Source: Chloroflexota bacterium
GTDB lineage: Bacteria > Chloroflexota > Anaerolineae > Anaerolineales > Anaerolineaceae
Assembly: GCA_021372725.1 (NCBI GenBank)
Contig: JAJFTV010000123.1
Span: 1 to 48,298, forward strand
DNA: 48,298 nucleotides
Direction of reading: 5' to 3'
The position numbers were made by a program, and so were the translations under genes. Under the pieces are notes generated by a model. It was given only the letters and a program-made list of their open reading frames with translations, did not search any database and was not told where the DNA came from. This document shows, in pieces, positions 32,022 through 39,151 of the stretch (position 1 is the stretch's first letter; the number at the start of each line of letters is the position of its first letter).

Positions 32022-33452
32022 ATGGAAGCATTTTTCTCCCAACTTGAGAAACGTGTCCGCAAGGTAGACTCGCTGCTGTGTGTGGGTCTTGATCCGCACA
32101 AGGATGACCTGCCGGAATTTAGCGCCGCGGCTGCCCACCGTTTTTGTCTGGATTTAATCGCCGCCACGCAGGACTACGCGGCGGCCTATAAACCCAACGC
32201 AGCTTTTTTTGAAGTGCTGGGGCCGGAAGGCTGGGCCGTATTAAAGGAAATCATCGCGGCCGTGCCTGCTGAAATACCGGTTGTTCTGGATGCGAAGCGG
32301 GGTGACATCTCCTCCACGGCAGCCGCTTATGCACAGTCTGCTTTTGGTACGCTGGGAGCAAACTGCATCACTATCAGCCCTTATTTGGGCTACGACAGCC
32401 TTGAACCGTTTCTCAGTGACCCATCGCGGGGTGTCTTTTTACTGTGCAAAACATCCAACCGCGGATCCGGCGATTTGCAGGACTTGATCGTTCAATCTGA
32501 CAATGAAGAAACTCGATTATATGAACAGGTAGCCCGCCTGGGACAAAAATGGAACACAAGCAACAATCTTGGGCTGGTAGTGGGTGCGACGCATCCTGAC
32601 GCAATGAAAGCCATCCGCACCCAGGCCCCGGATTTATGGCTGCTCACCCCGGGCGTGGGTGCGCAAGGCGCTGATCTGCGAGCTGCGCTGCAGGCCGGCC
32701 TGCGCAAGGACGGCCTGGGTATGCTCATCCCGGTTTCACGCGCCATTTCCCGCGCAGCCGATCCTGCCGGGGCAGCCCGCGAGCTGCGTGATCAAATCAA
32801 CCAGGCCAGGACAGAAATCGTAAAATCCACCACCAAAATTGAAACAGCTTTCAGCAAGACGCAAGCGGAATTAGCCGACGGGCTGCTGGAAGCCGGTTGT
32901 GTCCGGTTTGGTGAATTTACGCTTAAATCGGGGTTGAAATCGCCCGTTTACATTGACCTGCGCCAACTGGTCACCTACCCGCAGGTATTGAAGAAGGTTG
33001 CCGCGGCTTACATTCCACTGCTGGCAAAGCTGGAGTATGACCGTCTGGCAGGACTGCCCTATGCCGCCATCCCCATTGCCACAGCCATCAGTCTGCTGAA
33101 CGGTCAACCGATGATCTACCCGCGCAAGGAGATCAAGGAATATGGGACGAAAGCTGCCATCGAAGGCGTATACCGCACCGGTGAGACAGCCGTCCTGATC
33201 GATGACCTGGCGACGACCGGCGGGGCAAAATTCGAAGCGATTGACAAGCTGGTGGAAGCCGGCCTGAAGGTGAAAGATGTGGTTGTGCTCATCGACCGGC
33301 AGTCAGGTGCGGCCGAAACGCTGGCCGGGAACGGATACCGGCTGCATGCGGTGTTTACGCTGAGTGAGCTGCTGGATTATTGGGAACAGAAAAAACAACT
33401 CCCAATTGAACAAATTGAGGCCGTTCGCAATTTTCTGAAGGAACAACAATAA
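32022..33452 (+). CDS. pyrF-pyrE: Bifunctional OMP decarboxylase - orotate phosphoribosyltransferase (PyrF-PyrE fusion)
   Basis: One 476-residue chain for the last two steps to UMP. Residues 1 to about 265 form orotidine-5'-phosphate decarboxylase of the long (type 2) group, with the catalytic D90-K92-D95 in VVLDAKRGDI and the late motif LTPGVGAQGADLRAAL. From about 270 to the end is orotate phosphoribosyltransferase, with FTLKSGLKSPVYIDLRQL and the PRPP loop VLIDDLATTGG near 391. The order is the reverse of human UMP synthase. ATG 32022 is used because AAAGG lies 6 nt upstream; ATG 32016 is too close to it. The stop overlaps pyrD (TAATG). Confidence 0.95.
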   Translation: MEAFFSQLEKRVRKVDSLLCVGLDPHKDDLPEFSAAAAHRFCLDLIAATQDYAAAYKPNAAFFEVLGPEGWAVLKEIIAAVPAEIPVVLDAKRGDISSTAAAYAQSAFGTLGANCITISPYLGYDSLEPFLSDPSRGVFLLCKTSNRGSGDLQDLIVQSDNEETRLYEQVARLGQKWNTSNNLGLVVGATHPDAMKAIRTQAPDLWLLTPGVGAQGADLRAALQAGLRKDGLGMLIPVSRAISRAADPAGAARELRDQINQARTEIVKSTTKIETAFSKTQAELADGLLEAGCVRFGEFTLKSGLKSPVYIDLRQLVTYPQVLKKVAAAYIPLLAKLEYDRLAGLPYAAIPIATAISLLNGQPMIYPRKEIKEYGTKAAIEGVYRTGETAVLIDDLATTGGAKFEAIDKLVEAGLKVKDVVVLIDRQSGAAETLAGNGYRLHAVFTLSELLDYWEQKKQLPIEQIEAVRNFLKEQQ

Positions 33453-34495
33453 TGAATTTGTATCCGGCGCTGCGCCCCCTGATCTACAAATTGTCGCCCA
33501 AACAGGCACATGAATTAACCATTTCACTGCTCCGCCTGGCGGGTGCAATTCCTCCTGTGCGCGGCCTGTTGAAGTTGTATTTCAAACCCGTTCAACCCGG
33601 CCCACAGGTAAAAGTTGCCGGGATTACCTTTACCAACCCGCTCGGATTGGCAGCAGGTTATGACAAAGACGCACTGGCCTGGCGCGGACTGGAAAGTCTG
33701 GGCTTTGGACACCTGGAATTGGGTACGGTAACCCCACTGCCACAGCCGGGTAACCCCGAACCACGCATGTTTCGCCTGGTGGAAGACAAGGCCGTCATCA
33801 ACCGGATGGGGTTTCCCAGCCGGGGAGCTGAATTTACCGCCCGGCAGTTGAAAAATCGTAAATCCGGCGGGCTGGTTATTGGAATGAACATTGGCAAGAA
33901 TAAAGACACTGCCTTGGAAGAAGCCGAAAAGGATTACGTTCCGCTGGTTTACCGGTTTGCTCCACTGGTCGATTACCTGGCCGTCAATGTCAGCTCGCCC
34001 AACACGCCGGGGCTGCGCAAATTACAGGAAGCCGGTATGCTGGAGAAGCTGCTCAAACCCGTGGCTGAGGAGCGTGACCGGCAGATTTCACGGCTCGGGA
34101 AAGCCGTTCCGGTATTCGTCAAGCTGGCTCCCGATCTGGAAGAAACTCAGCTCGATAGTGCATTGCAGGCCATTGTGGATACCGGTATGGATGGGGTAAT
34201 TATCAGTAATACCACCATCAGCCGGCCTATGCTCAAATCAAATCTGGCCGGTGAAACCGGTGGTTTGAGCGGGGCACCCCTCACTGAGTTGAACACCCGT
34301 CTGGTGAAGATCTCTGTTCAGAAATTGAACGGCAGGCTGCCCGTCATCGCCAGCGGCGGGGTGATGAACGCTGCTGACGCACAGGCCAAACTGGATGCCG
34401 GTGCAGCACTGGTACAGCTTTACACCGGGCTGATCTATGCCGGACCAGGACTGGTGAAAGAGATTCTGAACAGCGGGCTGAATGTAAGACAATAA
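33452..34495 (+). CDS. pyrD: Dihydroorotate dehydrogenase (quinone), class 2, 347 aa
   Basis: FMN enzyme of the cytoplasmic membrane that oxidises dihydroorotate with quinone. The N-terminal amphipathic region (SPKQAHELTISLLRL) is the class-2 membrane/quinone domain. The active-site loop NVSSPNTPGLR carries the catalytic Ser of class 2, GETGGLSGAPL binds FMN, and a later IASGGVMNAADAQAKLDAGA phosphate site is present. Because it is class 2, no pyrK is needed. Translation is coupled to the upstream fusion gene by a 1-nt overlap. It is the last gene of the operon. Confidence 0.95.
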   Translation: MNLYPALRPLIYKLSPKQAHELTISLLRLAGAIPPVRGLLKLYFKPVQPGPQVKVAGITFTNPLGLAAGYDKDALAWRGLESLGFGHLELGTVTPLPQPGNPEPRMFRLVEDKAVINRMGFPSRGAEFTARQLKNRKSGGLVIGMNIGKNKDTALEEAEKDYVPLVYRFAPLVDYLAVNVSSPNTPGLRKLQEAGMLEKLLKPVAEERDRQISRLGKAVPVFVKLAPDLEETQLDSALQAIVDTGMDGVIISNTTISRPMLKSNLAGETGGLSGAPLTELNTRLVKISVQKLNGRLPVIASGGVMNAADAQAKLDAGAALVQLYTGLIYAGPGLVKEILNSGLNVRQ

Positions 34496-34539
34496 ACCAC
34501 GAAAATTCCGAAGCACACGAAAAAATAAAACAAACTCCT

Positions 34540-35799
34540 TTACTCAACCTTATACCCGATCTGGTCACATACTGCTTTATCATAAACCATCATGGATGAA
34601 TAAAACCGGGCCACCCAATTGCCGGATCCGGGTTCCTGTTTATTCAATAAGGAGAACAAATCCTCGGCAGCAGGCGCCTCCCAATAGGGAGTATTAAGGG
34701 GAACCATGTGCATCCATGTTTGCCCGGGTTTCAGGGGGAACGGAGTTCCATCACGGTATACAAACCGGATTGGTCGCAGAGTTCCTGTTGTTTTCTCAAA
34801 ATCGTCATTACGAGTCGTCCAGTAGATTTCATAAACCTTGCCATCACGGAAAAGCACAGCCGGCTGGATGTCCTGATACAGGAAATCGACATCGTAGGCA
34901 TACTGGGTACAATAACGGTGGTTGGCAAACAGAAGGATCACATTTTCAAAATCAAGCGTTTGCTGGTTAATCCTGTCGGATGCGGCCACAAAAGTCTGTC
35001 CGTCAGCCAGATCCTGGTAACGGATATAAGTCTCCTGGAGCGGATCATATTGCCAGTGAACCTGATCCTGGGCATTGTAGATGAACCACAGGTCGCTCCC
35101 GGCCACCCCGCCCAATGGAGGATGAGTGTCAAACAGGTTGACAGTCATGGTTTGGGGATCAACCTTGAGATCGGATTCTTCGGCAACTTTTTTCAGTTCC
35201 TTTACTTCCACAAAGGCGCTGATGATGTCTGTATCAGAGCCATAAAAAATATTGTAGCGGTTCAGGTTATCCCGCACACCCTTGAAAGCAGAAGCCATAT
35301 AAAGGTTGCCGTGATACGCTCTACGCAAGTTTTCGTAGAACAACCTGCCAGATCGCAGCGGCCCGACCACGGTATTGGTACGGGCCGTTCCCGTATTGGT
35401 TGTAATTTCCAGCTCCTCGGAGGGGAGATCGCCATAGAATACACTCAGGAAACGGCTTTCTCCATCACCAATCGAAAATTCAAAGACCATGGATGCGTAG
35501 CTTAACCCTGCCTGCGGGCGGGCTGAAACCGGCCAGTTTGTAATGGAAATCAGTGCCGGGGGTTTATAAAGACCGGCAGGATCATGCACGGGTAAACCTG
35601 TCAGTGGATTGAGTGTACCGCTGCCTTGCTGGTTGTCAAATCCGGACTCGTCAGGAAACGGGTCGATTTCGGGATTTGGATAGGGCGGATATGAACCTGC
35701 CTGTGCCGGTAAAAAGACCAACAACAACAGCAGGGATGCCAAAATTACAACCTTTAGGAATACTTTCCTCAATACTTGCCTCGTATCGCTCAGATTCAT
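34540..35799 (-). CDS. DUF3048 domain secreted protein, 419 aa
   Basis: Exported protein of unknown function (YerB/DUF3048 family). The signal peptide has a hydrophobic core at about 15-31 and a likely signal-peptidase I site after AQA (32-34). Family features are NPLTGLPV, RPPALI-like KPPALISITN, the ARPQAGLSYASMVFE stretch, and SRFLSVFYGD, with a C-terminal DUF3048 domain ending in a GKVYEIYWTT segment. It is convergent with pyrD, 44 nt apart. The ribosome-binding site is weak. Confidence 0.85.
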   Translation of the reverse strand: MNLSDTRQVLRKVFLKVVILASLLLLLVFLPAQAGSYPPYPNPEIDPFPDESGFDNQQGSGTLNPLTGLPVHDPAGLYKPPALISITNWPVSARPQAGLSYASMVFEFSIGDGESRFLSVFYGDLPSEELEITTNTGTARTNTVVGPLRSGRLFYENLRRAYHGNLYMASAFKGVRDNLNRYNIFYGSDTDIISAFVEVKELKKVAEESDLKVDPQTMTVNLFDTHPPLGGVAGSDLWFIYNAQDQVHWQYDPLQETYIRYQDLADGQTFVAASDRINQQTLDFENVILLFANHRYCTQYAYDVDFLYQDIQPAVLFRDGKVYEIYWTTRNDDFEKTTGTLRPIRFVYRDGTPFPLKPGQTWMHMVPLNTPYWEAPAAEDLFSLLNKQEPGSGNWVARFYSSMMVYDKAVCDQIGYKVE

Positions 35800-35857
35800 T
35801 CTTTAATATAACCAATTTAATCCAAAATGTAAACTTTTATATTTGAAAGGCAGTAAA

Positions 35858-35894
35858 TGTGGATTTTGCCCCGCTCCTCGGGGCAAAATCCACA
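35858..35894. repeat. Perfect intergenic hairpin
   Basis: TGTGGATTTTGCCCCG pairs with its exact complement around a CTCCT loop (16 bp). It lies between the first M55 gene and the DUF3048 gene, both minus. It resembles in plan (GTGG-ATTTT-GCC) the hairpin at 31909-31949. It probably separates the two transcripts, although no strong T-run follows on either strand. Confidence 0.6.
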
Positions 35895-35907
35895 CAAATA
35901 TTCCCAT

Positions 35908-36732
35908 CTAGGCATTGGCCAGGTTGATGGCAGCCCGCAAGGCGCGATAGGCAGCCGGCATCTCACCTTCCGGGATGGCAATCCGGCGGCCATCAAGCCT
36001 CACTGCACCGGGCAGCGCTGCCGCCAGGTCGGCCTGGGCAGAATGGTGCAGCTCCAGCACGAATTTAACCGGAGCAGGAATCTGCAGCTTCCTGGGGGCT
36101 TTTCCGGCAATCAATCGTTCAACTGCATGTTGAGAATCTTTCTCGATCAATTTTTGCGCTGCCGAGGCTGCCAGGCAGCGGGCAGAATGACGACTGGTGG
36201 CAGTCTTCACCACAACCTGTTCGATGCCGGGTACCCAGGCGTCCGCTTCCTGACAGGCAGCCAGATCCCCTGTCACCAGGATGACCGGCGTGCCGTAATA
36301 ACCGCACACCGCGGCATTCATCCCGAATTCTCCCACCAGCCGGTCATTCATCCAAATGTTGGCTACCCGCGCGCCGGATATGGTGTGGGAAAGGACAGCC
36401 ATGGGCGTACCCATGCAGGCATGGTATCCCACAAACATGGCCGCATCGAAGCGGTCTTCCACCCCTTCGATCATCCCATAGGGTGCAATCCCACCCGAAT
36501 TGATCTCGGCACGCTCATCCAGCTTTTCGACCAGGATGTTGGTTTTATTGCCGTGCGCATCGGATATGACCACCTGTGTGGCTCCGCCTGCAAAGGCACC
36601 ACGGACTGCCGCATTGACGTCATCGGTCATAATCTGACGAAAACGCTGGTACTCGGAATGCGTGGAAGTGACGTGCGTGGGATCCACAACCCCGGAAATA
36701 CCTTCCATATCGGCACTAATCAAAATTCGCAT
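35908..36732 (-). CDS. dppA: M55 D-aminopeptidase, DppA type (paralogue 1), 274 aa
   Basis: Zinc aminopeptidase of the DppA family, which releases N-terminal D-amino acids from short peptides. Ligand positions match the family: D8 and E10 (SADMEGISG), H60 (SDAHGN), H104 (VGYHAC) and E135 (VGEFG). Start ATG 36732 has GGAG 7 nt upstream. Open reading runs further upstream to 36804 but lacks homology there. It is divergent from the acetamidase gene across a region with nested palindromes, and nearly half identical by eye to the paralogue at 37999-38826. DppA forms a decameric ring in the known member; oligomer state here is not known. Confidence 0.92.
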   Translation of the reverse strand: MRILISADMEGISGVVDPTHVTSTHSEYQRFRQIMTDDVNAAVRGAFAGGATQVVISDAHGNKTNILVEKLDERAEINSGGIAPYGMIEGVEDRFDAAMFVGYHACMGTPMAVLSHTISGARVANIWMNDRLVGEFGMNAAVCGYYGTPVILVTGDLAACQEADAWVPGIEQVVVKTATSRHSARCLAASAAQKLIEKDSQHAVERLIAGKAPRKLQIPAPVKFVLELHHSAQADLAAALPGAVRLDGRRIAIPEGEMPAAYRALRAAINLANA

Positions 36733-36817
36733 AGGATGCTCCTGTAGATTGAATTGTAATAAAAATGAATTGAATTTCGAAAGTAGTATAAACCGATTTC
36801 GCAAAATGGATGGGATC

Positions 36818-36866
36818 TCAAAATGATCAAAACCGTATGATCATAACGGATAATCGATCATTTTGA
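36818..36866. promoter_or_regulatory. Nested palindromes between dppA paralogue 1 and the acetamidase gene
   Basis: The outer arms TCAAAATGATC (36818-36828) and GATCATTTTGA (36856-36866) are perfect. Centred almost on the same point is CCGTATGATCATAACGG (36833-36849). TGATC-type half-sites occur three times, which looks like a multi-site operator. It lies in the 287-nt divergent gap upstream of a possible minus-strand -10 (TATACT, 36785-36790). Confidence 0.55.
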
Positions 36867-37019
36867 ATAAGAATGAATGAACCTTACAACCCTCCCGATA
36901 AGAAAACACGGAAAATGGCAAGGAAATTCCAAATCCTATCATCCATTGACTCGATGTGGATATAATATGTATCAACATCAAAGACCAAACCGGGTTCTGC
37001 AAGCCATAAGGATGTGAAA

Positions 37020-37925
37020 ATGACCATCAGAATTCCCCACGATAAGGTGTTTTACGCATTTTCTCCGCATCTCACACCCGCCGCTCATGCACGTCAGAAC
37101 GAGCCAATCATCTTCGAGACCAATGATTGCTTCGAGGGCCAGGTTCGCAAGCCGGAAGACATGCTTGGTGAGCTGGACTGGGCGCATATCAACCCCGCCA
37201 GCGGGCCGGTTTATATCGAGGATGTAAAACCGGGTGACATCCTGAAGGTGGAAATCACCAACATCGTTGTGGATGACCAGGCCGTGGTGGTTTGCATGCC
37301 GGATTCAGGTGCCATCGGTGATTTGATCCGGCAAACCGAAGCGGTAATCATGCCCATCCATGCCGGCCAGGCTGTTTACAAAAATCGGGTCAAAATACCC
37401 ATCGACCCGATGATCGGCGTGATCGGCGTTGCGCCGTCTGCTGAAGACATTGCCACCGGTGTGCCGGATTACCACGGTGGAAATATGGACTGCACGGCCA
37501 TCCGCAAGGGCGCAACGCTTTACTTTACGGCCGGTGTGGAGGGTGCGCTGCTGGGTTGTGGTGATTTGCATGCCGTGATGGGCGATGGGGAGATCATCGT
37601 GACCGGCGCTGAGACCAATGGAGAGGTGCATGTGAAGGTTTCAGTAGTGGAGATGAAAGGACTGCCCACACCCTTCCTCGAGGATGAGCGCATGATCGCC
37701 ACGCTGTACTCCGCCCCCACCATCGATGAAGCCTCTGATGGAGCCATTCACCGTATGGCCCGCTTTTTAACCGAATTTGCCGGTCTATCGATCAACGATG
37801 CCGGGATGTTGATGAGCCTGGTGGGTGAGCTCAAATTCTGCCAGGTGGTGGATCCCAAACGCACCGTCCGCTTTGAATTTCCCAAACAGGTGCTGGCAGA
37901 TTACGCTTATGTATTTGGAAAATAA
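37020..37925 (+). CDS. Acetamidase/formamidase family protein, 301 aa
   Basis: FmdA/AmdA-family amidohydrolase that releases ammonia from formamide, acetamide or related amides. Family motifs include NPASGPVYIEDVKPGD, the metal/active region HGGNMDCTAIRKGATLYF, and GDLHAVMGDGE. Length is at the short end of the family (about 300), as in the acetamidase branch. ATG 37020 is chosen with AAGG 8 nt upstream, against GTG 37014. It is flanked by two M55 D-aminopeptidase genes, so it may act on an amide product of D-peptide breakdown; this link is inference. Confidence 0.9.
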   Translation: MTIRIPHDKVFYAFSPHLTPAAHARQNEPIIFETNDCFEGQVRKPEDMLGELDWAHINPASGPVYIEDVKPGDILKVEITNIVVDDQAVVVCMPDSGAIGDLIRQTEAVIMPIHAGQAVYKNRVKIPIDPMIGVIGVAPSAEDIATGVPDYHGGNMDCTAIRKGATLYFTAGVEGALLGCGDLHAVMGDGEIIVTGAETNGEVHVKVSVVEMKGLPTPFLEDERMIATLYSAPTIDEASDGAIHRMARFLTEFAGLSINDAGMLMSLVGELKFCQVVDPKRTVRFEFPKQVLADYAYVFGK

Positions 37926-37938
37926 CAGGAATGAAAAG

Positions 37939-37967
37939 GGGAGCTGTTTACTTTTGAGACAGCTCCC
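37939..37967. terminator. Bidirectional terminator between convergent acetamidase and dppA paralogue 2
   Basis: GGGAGCTGT and ACAGCTCCC form a 9-bp stem with an 11-nt loop, followed by TTTATAT on the plus strand and by CCTTTTC on the minus strand. The loop-side sequence CTTTTGAGACAGC recurs in inverse orientation at about 31858-31880. Confidence 0.8.
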
Positions 37968-37998
37968 TTTATATCATCTAAATCTTAATCAAAATTAT

Positions 37999-38826
37999 CT
38001 AGAAATTCGGTCCGGCCAGCCCGACGATGGTGCGGAATGCGCGGTAGGCTTCAACCATGTCGGGGACTTCCACCTGCACGGTACGGCCATCCACACGCAC
38101 CGCAGCGGGGGTGGTCATGGCGCGGTCAGCCTGTTGGGCGTTGTTCAACTCAACCTTGACGACAACCGGGGTGCTGGTTTTCACCGGCGCCGGTGATATA
38201 CCTTTAATCAGGTTCTTGACTGCCTTTTGGGCGGTTTCCCGAATCAGTTCGTGCGATACTTCGGGCGGCAGACACTCGGCCGCGAAGGTGCCGGTTCCCT
38301 GCTTAACAGCCACAGTTTCAACCCCCGGCACAAAAGCAGCAGCCTCGTTGCAGCCAGCCTGGTCGGACGAGATCATGATCAACGGGACGCCAAAATGACC
38401 GGCAACCGATGAATTCAACCCTATTTCGCCTACCACGCGGTCATTCAGCCAAAGGTTCACAACACCCAGAGACCAGGTATGGGCTAAAACTCCTTTAAGA
38501 GTGCCATAGCGGGGATGATAGCCAATAAAGATCAATCCATTAACGCCTTTGTCAATTCCGGAAATCATCTGGAATTCAGACGGAGCACCCGTATTCAGGC
38601 GGGCACGCGGATCGAGATTCTCAATCATGACATTCTTGGCGCCGCCGTGGCCGTCAGAAACCACAACCTCATCTGCTCCGCCGGCAAATGCACCTGCCAC
38701 GGCAGAATTGACTTCAGCGGTCATAATTCTACGGAAACGCTGATATTCGTCATTTTTTGAGTCAACGTGGCCCCAATCCACCACACCGCTGATCCCTTCC
38801 ATATCATCAGCAATCAATATTTTCAT
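37999..38826 (-). CDS. dppA: M55 D-aminopeptidase, DppA type (paralogue 2), 275 aa
   Basis: Second DppA-family zinc aminopeptidase. Ligands are D8 and E10 (ADDMEGISG), H60 (SDGHGG), H103 (GYHPRYG) and E133 (VVGEIG). ATG 38826 has AGGAG 7 nt upstream; the extra upstream reading to 38865 is not supported. Similar in sequence and same strand as paralogue 1, with the acetamidase gene inserted between them. Two copies may have different D-residue preferences. Confidence 0.92.
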   Translation of the reverse strand: MKILIADDMEGISGVVDWGHVDSKNDEYQRFRRIMTAEVNSAVAGAFAGGADEVVVSDGHGGAKNVMIENLDPRARLNTGAPSEFQMISGIDKGVNGLIFIGYHPRYGTLKGVLAHTWSLGVVNLWLNDRVVGEIGLNSSVAGHFGVPLIMISSDQAGCNEAAAFVPGVETVAVKQGTGTFAAECLPPEVSHELIRETAQKAVKNLIKGISPAPVKTSTPVVVKVELNNAQQADRAMTTPAAVRVDGRTVQVEVPDMVEAYRAFRTIVGLAGPNF

Positions 38827-38920
38827 AAAATACTCCTTTAAAAAGATTGAAGTAGAAAAGTACACCGGGTGTTCTGTTCTATATCCAGAGTGAATTTAAG
38901 AAAACAGCCAGAGCAGAACA

Positions 38921-38987
38921 CTTGAAGCTTTGTCAAACACAAATCGGATACAAACATAATGTAATTATCAGTTTGACAAAGCTCAAG
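38921..38987. repeat. Inverted-repeat element with TTGACA-containing arms (copy 2)
   Basis: CTTGAAGCTTTGTCAAAC (38921-38938) pairs with GTTTGACAAAGCTCAAG (38971-38987), with a one-base bulge, around a 32-nt AT-rich loop. Core arms and loop size match the element at 3871-3927. It lies in the 325-nt divergent gap 38827-39151 between dppA paralogue 2 and purL. Confidence 0.6.
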
Positions 38988-39090
38988 TATACAACAGGTA
39001 TCGTGTACAGAGGTCAAGACAGGTGACAAAAAAGGGATGTGTTATCATCAGATTAATGGTAAATTTATCCTGAAAAAGTATGAAGCGCAA

Positions 39091-39119
39091 TTGACTAGAC
39101 AACCTTTCGAGATTAGAAT
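39091..39119 (+). promoter_or_regulatory. Promoter of the purine operon
   Basis: TTGACT (39091-39096), a 17-nt spacer and TAGAAT (39114-39119) give a predicted start near 39126, about 26 nt before the purL ATG. There is no room for a purine riboswitch downstream of it, and none was recognised. Confidence 0.7.
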
Positions 39120-39151
39120 CAAATTATATTTTCCTGACTGTAGCGAATGGA

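Noticed and set aside
31169..32167. Long open frame (332 codons) on the minus strand
   Set aside because: Antisense to pyrB and the pyrB-pyrF gap; low-complexity His/Gln-rich product typical of shadow frames.
36733..36804. Upstream extension of dppA paralogue 1
   Set aside because: The family N-terminus starts at ATG 36732 with a good ribosome-binding site. The same reasoning removes 38827-38865 for paralogue 2.
39126..39151. Purine riboswitch before purL
   Set aside because: The predicted leader is about 26 nt, too short, and no purine aptamer core was seen upstream.
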